A DNA stretch of 64,000 bases. Origin: Terasakiella brassicae (GTDB lineage Bacteria; Pseudomonadota; Alphaproteobacteria; Rhodospirillales; Terasakiellaceae). The translations under genes and the position numbers were made by a program. The notes under the pieces were generated by a model, which had not been told where the DNA came from, did not search any database, and worked only from the letters and a program-made list of their open reading frames with translations. The DNA lies in assembly GCF_014641495.1 (NCBI RefSeq), contig NZ_BMHV01000019.1, positions 1 to 64,000 on the forward strand, given 5' to 3'. This document shows positions 36,222 to 45,457 of the stretch, one piece after another (the first letter of the stretch is position 1; each line of letters starts with the position of its first letter).

Positions 36222-37637
36222 ATGAAAAGATCAAGAAACGCAAAAATTATCGCAACGCTGGGCCCGTCGAGTTCGACCCGCACACGTATCGAGCAGTTGT
36301 TCAAGGCCGGAGCCGATGTCTTTCGCCTGAACTTCTCGCATGGTTCACATGAAGATCACAAGGAACGTTATGACGCGATCCGCGATGTGGAAAAGGAGCT
36401 GGGGGCACCCATCGGTATTATGATGGACCTGCAGGGACCGAAGCTACGTCTGGGCAAGTTTCGCGATGGCAGTGCGTTGTTGGGGATCGGGCGCCGTTTT
36501 CGCCTTGACCTGAATGACGCACCGGGTGATGTGACACGCGCCCCGCTCCCTCATCCCGAGATTTTCGAGGTGCTGAAGCCGGGTATGACCCTGTTGCTTG
36601 ATGATGGAAAAATGCGTTTGAAGGTACTGGAATGCGGTGCCGATTTTGCGGAAACAGAAGTGATGGTGGATGGTGTGCTCAGTGATCGCAAAGGGGTGAA
36701 TGTTCCTGATGCCGTTCTGCCCCTGTCTGCTTTAACGGAAAAAGATATGGCAGACTTGCGTTTTGGTCTGCAAATCGGTGTGGATTGGGTGGCCCTGTCT
36801 TTCGTACAAAAAGCAGATGACATTCGCGAAGCGCGCAAGATTATCGGCAAGAAAGCATCCATCATTGCCAAGCTGGAAAAACCATCGGCCATTGATGATT
36901 TGGATGAAATTGTTGAATTGGCAGATGCCGTGATGGTCGCACGTGGGGATCTGGGGGTGGAATTGCCGCCCGAAGATGTGCCGATCCTGCAAAAACGCAT
37001 CATCACAAAAGCACGCGAAAAAGGGAGACCGGTTATTGTAGCAACACAAATGCTGGAATCCATGATCACAGCACCGGCCCCGACACGGGCAGAGGCGTCC
37101 GATGTTGCAACGGCGATTTATGACGGGACCGATGCGGTGATGTTGTCTGCGGAAACGGCTGCCGGGGATTATCCGATTGAAACGGTCGAGATCATGGACC
37201 GCATTATTCAACGTGTCGAAGGGGATGTCCTTTATCACAAACTGCGCGATGCGGACCGGGTTGCACCGGAAGAAACCGAAGCCGATGCGATAAGTGCAGC
37301 GGCGCGGCAAGTGGCGCAAACCATTAAAGCCAAGGCGATTGTAACCTATACGACAACGGGGTCGACCTCTTATCGTGTGGCGCGGGAACGCCCGGAAATC
37401 ACGATTTTGGGATTGACGCCAAAAGTCGAAACAGCGCGTAAGCTGGCACTTGTTTGGGGGGTGCTGGCTTCTGTGACACCGGATGCCAAAAACTTTAATG
37501 AAATGGTTCAAGGTGCGCGTAAAATGGCCAAGGCTGAAAAGATCGGGGAACGTGGGGATACGCTGGTTGTGACTGCAGGGGTGCCGTTTGGTACGCCGGG
37601 GGCAACGAATATTCTACGGATCGCGACTTTAAGTTAG
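36222..37637 (+). CDS. pyk: Pyruvate kinase
   Basis: 471 aa from the ATG at 36222, which begins MKRSRNAKIIATLGPSS, the normal N-terminus of the family; the longer frame from 36153 adds 23 odd residues. Motifs: RLNFSHGS (K+/ADP site), IMMDLQGPKLRLG, the active-site segment IIAKLEKPSAIDDLDEI with the catalytic Lys, VMVARGDLGVELP (metal site) and VIVATQMLESMI. The C-terminal allosteric domain is complete. It converts PEP and ADP to pyruvate and ATP. Confidence 0.96.
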   Translation: MKRSRNAKIIATLGPSSSTRTRIEQLFKAGADVFRLNFSHGSHEDHKERYDAIRDVEKELGAPIGIMMDLQGPKLRLGKFRDGSALLGIGRRFRLDLNDAPGDVTRAPLPHPEIFEVLKPGMTLLLDDGKMRLKVLECGADFAETEVMVDGVLSDRKGVNVPDAVLPLSALTEKDMADLRFGLQIGVDWVALSFVQKADDIREARKIIGKKASIIAKLEKPSAIDDLDEIVELADAVMVARGDLGVELPPEDVPILQKRIITKAREKGRPVIVATQMLESMITAPAPTRAEASDVATAIYDGTDAVMLSAETAAGDYPIETVEIMDRIIQRVEGDVLYHKLRDADRVAPEETEADAISAAARQVAQTIKAKAIVTYTTTGSTSYRVARERPEITILGLTPKVETARKLALVWGVLASVTPDAKNFNEMVQGARKMAKAEKIGERGDTLVVTAGVPFGTPGATNILRIATLS

Positions 37638-37641
37638 GTAC

Positions 37642-38517
37642 ATGTTCTCAGAAATCTTTTCTATTCTGGCGCCCGTTTTCGTTTGTGTTGGTATTGGCTA
37701 CGGCTGGTCCAAAAGCGGACGGGCGTTCGACACCCCGATGGTCACAACAATTGTGACCTATTTTGCCACGCCCTGCCTTGTGTTTTATGCACTGGCCAAG
37801 GTTGAACTGGATACATCCTATCTTTGGGATATGGGGATTGCCGCCTTGGCAGCCAATATTGCCTTTACAATTATCGGTGCGGCGGCGTTGGCGCTTTTTA
37901 AATTGCCGCAACGGGCGTTTTTACAGGCGTTGACCTGGCCCAATGTGGGCAATGTCGGCTTGCCGTTGTGCCTGTTGGCATTTGGTCCAGAAGGTCTAGC
38001 GCTGGCGGTTGCTTTCTTCACTGTTTATGTGGTGTTGCAAATGACGGTTGGGGTGGCCTTTGTTTCAGGCAGTTTTTCGGCCAAAGCCCTTTTGAAAATG
38101 CCGATTATTCCTGCGACTATTCTGGCCTCGGTCTTTTTATTCAGCGACCTTGAAGTCCCTGTCTGGCTTTTTAATACGACGAAACTTATTGGTGATCTGA
38201 CCATTCCTTTGATGTTGTTTACCTTGGGCGTTTCGCTTGCCAGCCTACAGATGGGCAGTTTAAAACGCGCCGTATGGCTTTCGATTCTGCGCCTCGGTAT
38301 GGGGTTTGGGGTCGGCGTTGGACTGGTCAAAATTATGGGATTAAGTGGGGCTGCCGCCGGTGTCGTGATTTTGGAATGTGCCATGCCTGCGGCGGTCTTT
38401 TGTTATTTGTTTGCGCAGCTTTATGACCAACGTCCGCAAGAAGTTGCGGGTCTGGTAATCGTATCAACGTTCATGGGATTTGCCGCTTTGCCTGCTTTGT
38501 TGTGGTACGTCTTGTAA
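37642..38517 (+). CDS. AEC-family (auxin efflux carrier-like) permease
   Basis: 291 aa, very hydrophobic, about ten predicted helices. The start MFSEIFSILAPVFVCVGIGYGWSKSG, the NVGNVGLPLCLLAFG motif near residue 105 and the second-half repeat (TLGVSLAS, AAAGVVILECAMPAAVF) are typical of the AEC/BART superfamily. Bacterial members export or import malate, malonate and other organic acids; the substrate here is unknown. It starts 4 bp after the pyk stop, so it is probably co-transcribed. A bidirectional terminator follows. Confidence 0.88.
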   Translation: MFSEIFSILAPVFVCVGIGYGWSKSGRAFDTPMVTTIVTYFATPCLVFYALAKVELDTSYLWDMGIAALAANIAFTIIGAAALALFKLPQRAFLQALTWPNVGNVGLPLCLLAFGPEGLALAVAFFTVYVVLQMTVGVAFVSGSFSAKALLKMPIIPATILASVFLFSDLEVPVWLFNTTKLIGDLTIPLMLFTLGVSLASLQMGSLKRAVWLSILRLGMGFGVGVGLVKIMGLSGAAAGVVILECAMPAAVFCYLFAQLYDQRPQEVAGLVIVSTFMGFAALPALLWYVL

Positions 38518-38536
38518 ATTTTTCAGAATACTTAAT

Positions 38537-38580
38537 AAAAAAAAGCAGCGGTGTTAATTGTCAAGCGCCGCTGCTTTTTT
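38537..38580. terminator. Bidirectional intrinsic terminator
   Basis: AAAAAAGCAGCGG (to 38551) pairs with CCGCTGCTTTTTT (38568-38580): a 12-13 bp stem with a 16-nt loop. It has A and T runs on either side, so it can stop transcripts from both convergent neighbours, the AEC permease and the indolepyruvate oxidoreductase. Confidence 0.9.
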
Positions 38581-38596
38581 GTGAGGGCTGGTTCCT

Positions 38597-41500
38597 TTAT
38601 TGTGCGGCAACCTGATGCGGTTTGTGGTTTCTGAACTCTTCCAGAAGAGTGGCTTCTTTGGCTTTGACTTCCCGGATTGCTTTTTCTTTGACGTGACCGT
38701 AGCCGCGAATATCGCGGGGAAGGTCTGCAATGCGAATGGCAAGTTTCAGATTATCTGCATTCAGGTTCTGACAGATTTCTTCAATCACCCCTTTATATTC
38801 TGAAATCAGGGCACGTTCCTGTTTGCGTTCTTCTGTTTTACCAAAGAGATCGAATTTAGACCCGCGCAGTCCTTTGAATTTTGCCAACATGTTGAAGGCT
38901 TTTAAAACCCAGGGGCCATATTCTTTTTTGATAAGATGACCTGTTTTCGGATCTTTTTCGGACAGAAGCGGCGGGGCAAGGTGGAAGGACAGTTTGTAGT
39001 TTCCTTCGAACTGTTCATCCAGTTTCTTTTTGAAATCCGGCTGGCTATAGAGGCGAGCGACTTCGTATTCGTCCTTGTACGCCATCAGTTTAGCCAAAAC
39101 GTGTGCCACTGATTTGGTGAGTTCTTGTGAACCTGTTCCCAATTCTTTTTCGGCACGATAAACGCGATCAACCATATGACGGTATTGATCGGCATAGCTG
39201 GCATCCTGATAATCGCTCAGGAATTTAATGCGATGTTCGATCAGTTTATCCAGATCTTGCGGGATGAACTCCGGTTTTTCTTCTTTGATCAATTCTGACA
39301 ATTTATCCATGTCGTGTGCCGCCCAACGACCCAAGATAAAGGCACGTTGGTTAAAATCAACCGCCACACCGTTCAGTTCAATGGCTTTGAGCAACGCACC
39401 TTCGGAAATGGGAATGAGACCGAGCTGGAAGGCATAACCGACAACAAACAGGTTTGATCCAATGGAATCCCCCAGCAATTGAGAGGCCAGATGGCTGGCA
39501 TCAAAGAACCAGCTGTCATCTTTTGCAACGGACTCTGCAATGGATTGTTTCATATCGTTGGTCGGGAAGGGGGCATCCCGGTTGCAGGTGAAATCCGGGG
39601 TCATCACTTTATGATCATTGATGATGGCTTTGGATTTTCCGGCTTTCAGTTTTGCCAAGGAGTCAAAGCTTGCAGAAGTGACAAGGTCACACCCTAATAA
39701 AAGATCGGCTTCCCCAGCCGGGATTTTAACCGAATAGATATCTTCGGGACTGTCTGCCAAGCGGATGTGCGAAATAACAGACCCGTTCTTTTGGGCCAGT
39801 CCCGTCATATCCAGAACGGAAACCCCTTTTTGTTCCATATGGGCAGCCATCCCCAACAACGCACCAATGGTGACAACGCCTGTGCCGCCAATCCCGGTGA
39901 CAACGATGGAATATGTGTCCTTGGTTGCGGGCAGGATCGGTGCGGGTAGGTGAGTTGTCGCAAAATGATCGGCTTGGGATGATCCTTCTTTTTTACGTAA
40001 TTTACCGCCATGTACGGAAACAAAGCTTGGACAGAAACCTTTTACGCAGGAGTAATCCATATTGCAGGTGGATTGATCGATTTTGCGTTTACGACCCAGC
40101 AATGTTTCTTTCGGGGTGATGGAAACACAGTTTGACACAACACCGCAATCACCACAGCCTTCACAGACGGCATCATTGATAAACACGCGGCGGTTTGGTT
40201 TCGGCGCTTTGCCGCGTTTGCGCATACGGCGAAGTTCTGTCGCACAGTGCTGGTCGTAAATCAGAACGGAGACACCTTTCCAGTTGCGCAAATCGCGTTG
40301 GATTTGATCCAGTTCATCACGATGATTAAAGGTGACGTTGGGGGCGAAGTCGGTTTTTGTTGGATATTTATTGGGATCGTCGGCCACAATGGCAATACGG
40401 CCCACACCTTCGCCATGTAACTGTTTGGTTAAGCCCTGAATGGTCAAGGGGCCGTCCACGGGTTGCCCGCCTGTCATGGCAACGGCGGCATTGAACAGGA
40501 TTTTATAGGTGATATTGACATTTGCCGCCAAGGACTGACGAATGGCGAGGATGCCACTGTGATAATAGGTACCGTCACCCAAGTTGGCAAAAACGTGTTT
40601 TTCATCGGTGAAATGGCTTTGTCCGACCCACGGCACACCTTCCCCGCCCATTTGGGTAAAAGTCTGTGTTGTATCCGGGCGAACCCATGTTGCCATATAG
40701 TGACAACCGATCCCGGCCAAGGCGCGCGATCCTTCGGGGACCTTGGTGGATGTGTTGTGCGGACAGCCGGAACAGAAAGTCGGCATGCGGTGCGTGGTAT
40801 TGCGCGGTTTTGCGAGTTCCTGTTCCTTGGCATTCAACCAGGCAAGGCGTTCCTGCATGGTTTCATCATCATGGTATTTTTGAATACGGGATGCGATAAC
40901 GCGGGCAATACGGGCCGGGGATAATTCGTTGGCGCTGGGTAAAATCCATTCGCCTTCTTCATTGAATTTACCGATCACGCGCGGGCGCACATTTTCAGAC
41001 CAGTTATAAAGTTGTTCTTTTAACTGGTTTTCAATAACGGCACGTTTTTCTTCGACAACAAGAATTTCATCAAGTCCTTTGGTGAATTCTTTAATGCCTT
41101 CAGGTTCCAACGGCCAAGGCATACCGACTTTATAAAGACGGACGCCTAATTGGCTGGCGCGTTCTTTATCAATGCCGAGGTCGTCCAAGGCTTGAAGAAC
41201 ATCCTGATAGGATTTGCCGGATGTGACAATACCAAGACGGGCGTTTGTGCTGTCGATCTTGATTTGGTCAATTTTATTGGCACGGGCAAAGGCGATGGCC
41301 GCGTAAAGTTTATATTTTTGCAGGCGGTATTCTTGATCCAGTGGCTTGTCGGGCCAGCGAATATGAACGCCACCTTCGGGGAAGATAAAATCAGGGTAGA
41401 CGGTCTGGATACGTTCCGGGTCTACATAGACGGAAGCAGAGGCATCAACTGTTTCCGAAATGGTCTTCATTGCCACCCAGCAACCGGAAAAACGCGACAT

Positions 41501-42067
41501 TTCCCAACCGAGTACGCCGTAATCCAGAAATTCCTGTACGTTGGAAGGATTGAGAACCGGAATTTGCGCATCCATAAACGCATATTCAGACTGGCACGGG
41601 ATGGTGGAGGATTTACAGTTGTGATCATCACCTGCCAAGGCAAGGACACCACCATATCTGGATGTGCCCGCATAGTTGGCATGTTTGAAAACATCACCGG
41701 AACGATCGATCCCCGGGGTTTTGCCATACCACATGCCAAAAACACCATCGTATTTTGCCCCTTTAAACAGGCCGACTTGTTGTGAGCCCCAAACCGCTGT
41801 TGCGCCGAGTTCTTCGTTCACACCGGGTTCGAACTGAATGTGCTGTTCGGCAATAAATTTTTTGGCGCGCCAAAGTTCACGGTCCAGATTGCCGAGCGGT
41901 GAACCGCGATAGCCGGAAATAAAACAGGCAGTATTTAATCCGCGTAGTAAATCGCGCTGACGCTGAAGCATGGGGAGGCGGACAAGGGCTTGTGTCCCTG
42001 TCATATAAGCTTGCCCACGCTCGAGCGCGTATTTGTCCGATAAGGTTACATCGCGTTGAATGTTCAT
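38597..42067 (-). CDS. Indolepyruvate ferredoxin oxidoreductase, fused subunits
   Basis: 1,156 aa with both subunits in one chain, the bacterial form. The N-terminal 2-oxoacid oxidoreductase part (YMTGTQALVRLPMLQRQRDL, SGYRGSPLGNLD) and the TPP-binding part (FCSGCPHNTSTKVPEG, GGEGVPWVGQ, NLGDGTYYHSG) are followed by a Cys-rich segment near 640-690 (CEGCGDCGVVSNC, CNMDYSCVKGFCP) for Fe-S clusters, then the gamma-type domain (VTGIGGTGVVTIGALLGMAAH). It oxidatively decarboxylates aryl-pyruvates or branched 2-oxoacids to acyl-CoA and reduces ferredoxin in the cytoplasm. It appears complete. An inverted repeat in its leader may be regulatory. Confidence 0.95.
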   Translation of the reverse strand: MNIQRDVTLSDKYALERGQAYMTGTQALVRLPMLQRQRDLLRGLNTACFISGYRGSPLGNLDRELWRAKKFIAEQHIQFEPGVNEELGATAVWGSQQVGLFKGAKYDGVFGMWYGKTPGIDRSGDVFKHANYAGTSRYGGVLALAGDDHNCKSSTIPCQSEYAFMDAQIPVLNPSNVQEFLDYGVLGWEMSRFSGCWVAMKTISETVDASASVYVDPERIQTVYPDFIFPEGGVHIRWPDKPLDQEYRLQKYKLYAAIAFARANKIDQIKIDSTNARLGIVTSGKSYQDVLQALDDLGIDKERASQLGVRLYKVGMPWPLEPEGIKEFTKGLDEILVVEEKRAVIENQLKEQLYNWSENVRPRVIGKFNEEGEWILPSANELSPARIARVIASRIQKYHDDETMQERLAWLNAKEQELAKPRNTTHRMPTFCSGCPHNTSTKVPEGSRALAGIGCHYMATWVRPDTTQTFTQMGGEGVPWVGQSHFTDEKHVFANLGDGTYYHSGILAIRQSLAANVNITYKILFNAAVAMTGGQPVDGPLTIQGLTKQLHGEGVGRIAIVADDPNKYPTKTDFAPNVTFNHRDELDQIQRDLRNWKGVSVLIYDQHCATELRRMRKRGKAPKPNRRVFINDAVCEGCGDCGVVSNCVSITPKETLLGRKRKIDQSTCNMDYSCVKGFCPSFVSVHGGKLRKKEGSSQADHFATTHLPAPILPATKDTYSIVVTGIGGTGVVTIGALLGMAAHMEQKGVSVLDMTGLAQKNGSVISHIRLADSPEDIYSVKIPAGEADLLLGCDLVTSASFDSLAKLKAGKSKAIINDHKVMTPDFTCNRDAPFPTNDMKQSIAESVAKDDSWFFDASHLASQLLGDSIGSNLFVVGYAFQLGLIPISEGALLKAIELNGVAVDFNQRAFILGRWAAHDMDKLSELIKEEKPEFIPQDLDKLIEHRIKFLSDYQDASYADQYRHMVDRVYRAEKELGTGSQELTKSVAHVLAKLMAYKDEYEVARLYSQPDFKKKLDEQFEGNYKLSFHLAPPLLSEKDPKTGHLIKKEYGPWVLKAFNMLAKFKGLRGSKFDLFGKTEERKQERALISEYKGVIEEICQNLNADNLKLAIRIADLPRDIRGYGHVKEKAIREVKAKEATLLEEFRNHKPHQVAAQ

Positions 42068-42074
42068 GGCTCGT

Positions 42075-42115
42075 CCCTGATATAAATGTTTGTACTTATT
42101 ATGTAAGTATCAGGG
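42075..42115 (-). promoter_or_regulatory. Inverted repeat in the indolepyruvate oxidoreductase leader
   Basis: CCCTGATA (42075-42082) and TATCAGGG (42108-42115) form an 8-bp inverted repeat starting 8 bp upstream of the start codon, with a nested ACTTA/TAAGT pair (42094-42098 and 42104-42108). It could be an operator or an mRNA hairpin close to the ribosome-binding site. No regulator is adjacent. Confidence 0.4.
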
Positions 42116-42306
42116 AATGAATTGCTAGATTTCAAGTAGGTAAGTGATGCTGACCTAAAATTCGCAATAAAAAATGTCGATTTTGGGTAAACGCCTTAAA
42201 AAATTACCCGGTCACTCATTCCCGTGAAGGTAAAATTGCGTGCCATGCAGTGCAGCATTTCGGTTGCATCTGCGAAAAATGTTCGGTTGACGAGCTGAAT
42301 CGAGAT

Positions 42307-43419
42307 TTAACCAATGAAATCTTCTTCGAATTCCGCCTGAATTTTTCTGACTTCGTCCATATGTTTATTTAAGGCCTGAACGCATTCCGTATCCAGACGT
42401 TCCCCGGCATTGTCCAATAACCATTGCATGGTATCGCCATTAGACCATGCGTTTTTATAGGGGCGTTTACTGGTCAAGGCATCAAAGATGTCGGCCACGG
42501 CGCAGATGCGCGATTCCAGTGGGATTTCATCGCCTTTTAGACCGTAGGGGTAGCCACTGCCGTCCAAGGCTTCGTGATGATATAAAACAATATTATTCAA
42601 CATATCGAAGAAGTTGACGGAATCTAATCCAAATTCGCGGCGCATCAGCGAAATGATTTGCCCGCCTTTTTGGACATGCGTTTTCATAACGTCATACTCA
42701 TCGTCCGTCAAACGGCCGGGTTTTAGTAAAATTTCGTCAGGGACGGCGACTTTGCCGACATCATGCAAGGGGGTGAATTGAAATATATATTCGACCCAAT
42801 CATCAGCCTTTTTATATTTTGGGGCTAATTCCAATGCAATCAGATGGGCATAACGTGACATACGTTCCAGATGATTGCCGGTTTCCTCGTCCCGTTGACG
42901 GCTGAATTCGCGTGCCGTTTGAACCGCACCGCGAAAGGTGGTCAGGGTTTGCATTTCGTTCACAACCAGCAAGGAAATCACCCCGGCATAAGCCTTGATC
43001 GTTGCGCAACGGATATCGGAAAAGAAGTTCTTTTTCGGTGAATTGAAAAAGAGAAACCCATAAAGATGGTCATTAAAAATAATCGGCATAGTCATGCTTG
43101 ATTTATAACCGGATTCAAGCAACTTGGTTGAATGGGCCTTTTGCGATTCCTGTGTTGTCAAATCATCAATAATGCGCGTTTGATTGGTTTTTGCGATTTC
43201 TTGTAAGGAATGGGCCTCCGACAATTTTGCCTGATAGAAACTGATGGGGGAAATGCCATCCGTTGAATGGGCAAATGTTTTTAAAATATCGGTTTCATGG
43301 TCATATAACGCCACGGCAATCCGGCATAAATCAGGAAAGTTCGCCCGTATCTCTTCGTGGATTTTGTATAATCGCTCACCGAGTGAGCGATCTCTCTCAC
43401 TCAGGGTTTGTTGCAGCAT
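42307..43419 (-). CDS. GAF-like / HD-GYP cyclic-di-GMP phosphodiesterase
   Basis: 370 aa. Residues about 15-155 look like a GAF domain (IAVALYDHETDILKTFAHS; MPIIFNDHLYGFLFFNS). The HD-GYP domain covers about 160-350, with H219/D220 in LHDVGKVAVPDEILLKPGRL, the [16 protein letters not shown] motif (GYP at 289-291) and DIFDALTSKRPYK. All metal ligands look intact, so c-di-GMP hydrolysis is likely, in the cytoplasm. It stands alone; the input sensed by the GAF-like domain is unknown. Confidence 0.88.
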   Translation of the reverse strand: MLQQTLSERDRSLGERLYKIHEEIRANFPDLCRIAVALYDHETDILKTFAHSTDGISPISFYQAKLSEAHSLQEIAKTNQTRIIDDLTTQESQKAHSTKLLESGYKSSMTMPIIFNDHLYGFLFFNSPKKNFFSDIRCATIKAYAGVISLLVVNEMQTLTTFRGAVQTAREFSRQRDEETGNHLERMSRYAHLIALELAPKYKKADDWVEYIFQFTPLHDVGKVAVPDEILLKPGRLTDDEYDVMKTHVQKGGQIISLMRREFGLDSVNFFDMLNNIVLYHHEALDGSGYPYGLKGDEIPLESRICAVADIFDALTSKRPYKNAWSNGDTMQWLLDNAGERLDTECVQALNKHMDEVRKIQAEFEEDFIG

Positions 43420-43527
43420 AATGCGTTGTTCTTTCTTTTATTCACTGTGCTTTATCGCTTAGAAGCGTGCATTATACGAAACAAAATCGTCAAAAGCGAT
43501 TATCTGGTTGTATCGGGACTTTGGTGC

Positions 43528-45312
43528 CTATTTATAGAGTTTTCGCAGCTCTTCTCCATATTTAGAATGAAGAATGTGTCGGCGAATTTTCAGGGTGGGG
43601 GTTAATTCTTCATTTTCAATTGTGAAGGGTTGAGCTTTTAAAATAAACTTTCTGACTTTTTCAATATTGGAAAGTTCTTTATTCACACGGCTGATCGCGT
43701 GGGAGATATCGGCAATAAAATCTTTATGGATAATCAGATGTTGCAGATTATATTCCATATTGTGTGTCTTGGCCCATTCCATTGCATATTCTTCATCCGG
43801 GATAATCAAGGCAACCAGATGCGGGCGCTTGTCCCCATAGACCATCGACTGAGCAATTTCTTTTTCCAGTGACAGAAATCCCTCAACCCGCTGTGGGGAA
43901 ATGTTATCGCCACCGGAATTAACGATAATATCTTTCTTGCGGTCCGTGATTTGCAAATATTGATCATCATCCAGAAAACCGATATCGCCAGTATGCAGCC
44001 AGTTATCTTTTAAGGCTTCTTTAGTCGCTTTTTCATTGCGCCAATAGCCTTTCATAACAAGTTCACCGCGCACCAGAATTTCACCGTCCGATGCGATTTT
44101 TATATCTGTATGATCAAGGGCTGGTCCGACCGTATGCATTTTGATTTTCTGTGGTGTGTTGACGCTGATAACCGGACCGGATTCCGTTTGACCGTAGCCC
44201 TGTAAAATCCGAATACCTAATCCCTGGAAAAACAATCCGACATCCGGGTTCAAAGGACCACCGCCCGAGACCATCGCCTTGAGACGCCCTCCAAACCGTT
44301 GGCGGACTTTATTGCGCACCAGACGTTCCAGAAAGAAATTCTGAATGGTCCCGATTAGTCCAAGTGGTTCGCCCAGATGTTTGGCTTTGCCCAAGGCGCA
44401 GGTTTTTAAGAAGAGCGCACGTTTGCTTTCACTTTCTTTTTCCAGTCCGCGCAATATTTTTTGACGCATCATTTCATAAAGGCGGGGGACGGCGGTCATC
44501 AGGGTCGGGTGGCATTCCGCCATATTGGCCGCCAAGGTTTCTGCACGTTCAGCGTAATAGATTTGCGCACCAAGATAAACCGGCCACATCAACCCGGCGG
44601 TATGTTCATAGGAATGAGACAACGGAAGGAAAGAAAGGAAGACCTCGTTATCCAGACCAATGGATTTCAACAGGTTGGTTGCGCCGACACAGTTATGAAG
44701 AATGGAACGATGGGGCAGCATCACGCCTTTCGGGGTGCCGCCTGTCCCGGAGGTATAGATAATACAGGCCGTATCTTCGCGCGTTATGGCGTTGGCTTCC
44801 CCAATGATATCGTCGGTGAGCATGGCCCCCTTATTCAGCATATCATCCCACAGATAGACCGGATGCGATAACTCTTGTTTTAAATCGAGCTTTTCCATCG
44901 ATATGGCAAATTCCACATCGGCGGCTTCATGGCTGGCATGCAGCAGGGGCGCGGCAAGCTTGGCAGTGGAGACAATAACGGCTTTGGCCTGCGCGTTGTT
45001 CAGGATATGGCGATGATCATTCACCGTATTGGTCGTATAGGCCGGGACCGTGATGCCGCCACAGGCCATAATTGCCATATCGGCCATGACCCATTCACTG
45101 CGATTTTCTGACACCAAAACAATGCGGTCACCTTTTTGAATGCCAAGATTGCGTAAGGCACGGGCCAGATGCACAACGTTATCTGAACTTTGTTTCCAAC
45201 TGGTTGATTGGTAGGTGCCGTTGACTTTTTGCCAAACGAAGGGATTGGACGCACGCTTTTGCGCTTGTTCAAAGAACATGGATACCAGATTAGGCCAATT
45301 GGGATGTGTCAT
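43528..45312 (-). CDS. Long-chain acyl-CoA synthetase (AMP-forming, COG1022 type)
   Basis: 594 aa ANL-superfamily ligase. Motifs: IIYTSGTGGTPKGVMLPHRS near residue 185, PLSHSYEHTAGLMWPVYLG near 230, QGYGQTESGPVISVN near 365, WLHTGDIGFLDDDQYLQITDRKKDIIVNSGGDNISPQRVE near 425. The overall pattern, with a long insertion after the P-loop and an ESEXK-like helix (KESESKRALFLKTCALGK), is that of long-chain fatty acid CoA ligases (FAA1-like). The C-terminal GK motif is replaced by LKIRRHILHSKY, as usual in this subgroup. Likely acts on long-chain fatty acids at the membrane. Divergent from pepF. Confidence 0.9.
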   Translation of the reverse strand: MTHPNWPNLVSMFFEQAQKRASNPFVWQKVNGTYQSTSWKQSSDNVVHLARALRNLGIQKGDRIVLVSENRSEWVMADMAIMACGGITVPAYTTNTVNDHRHILNNAQAKAVIVSTAKLAAPLLHASHEAADVEFAISMEKLDLKQELSHPVYLWDDMLNKGAMLTDDIIGEANAITREDTACIIYTSGTGGTPKGVMLPHRSILHNCVGATNLLKSIGLDNEVFLSFLPLSHSYEHTAGLMWPVYLGAQIYYAERAETLAANMAECHPTLMTAVPRLYEMMRQKILRGLEKESESKRALFLKTCALGKAKHLGEPLGLIGTIQNFFLERLVRNKVRQRFGGRLKAMVSGGGPLNPDVGLFFQGLGIRILQGYGQTESGPVISVNTPQKIKMHTVGPALDHTDIKIASDGEILVRGELVMKGYWRNEKATKEALKDNWLHTGDIGFLDDDQYLQITDRKKDIIVNSGGDNISPQRVEGFLSLEKEIAQSMVYGDKRPHLVALIIPDEEYAMEWAKTHNMEYNLQHLIIHKDFIADISHAISRVNKELSNIEKVRKFILKAQPFTIENEELTPTLKIRRHILHSKYGEELRKLYK

Positions 45313-45457
45313 GGAAATATTCGGTACTGAGAGTTGACAATATAGGCCGATACAACAATTCTAACCCGAGAGGCGGAAAATGCATGCGCCGATCTACTTT
45401 ATGAATATCCGTTTATGCCCTAAACTTCCCTATCGTTCAAAGTGAAATGACAAAAAT

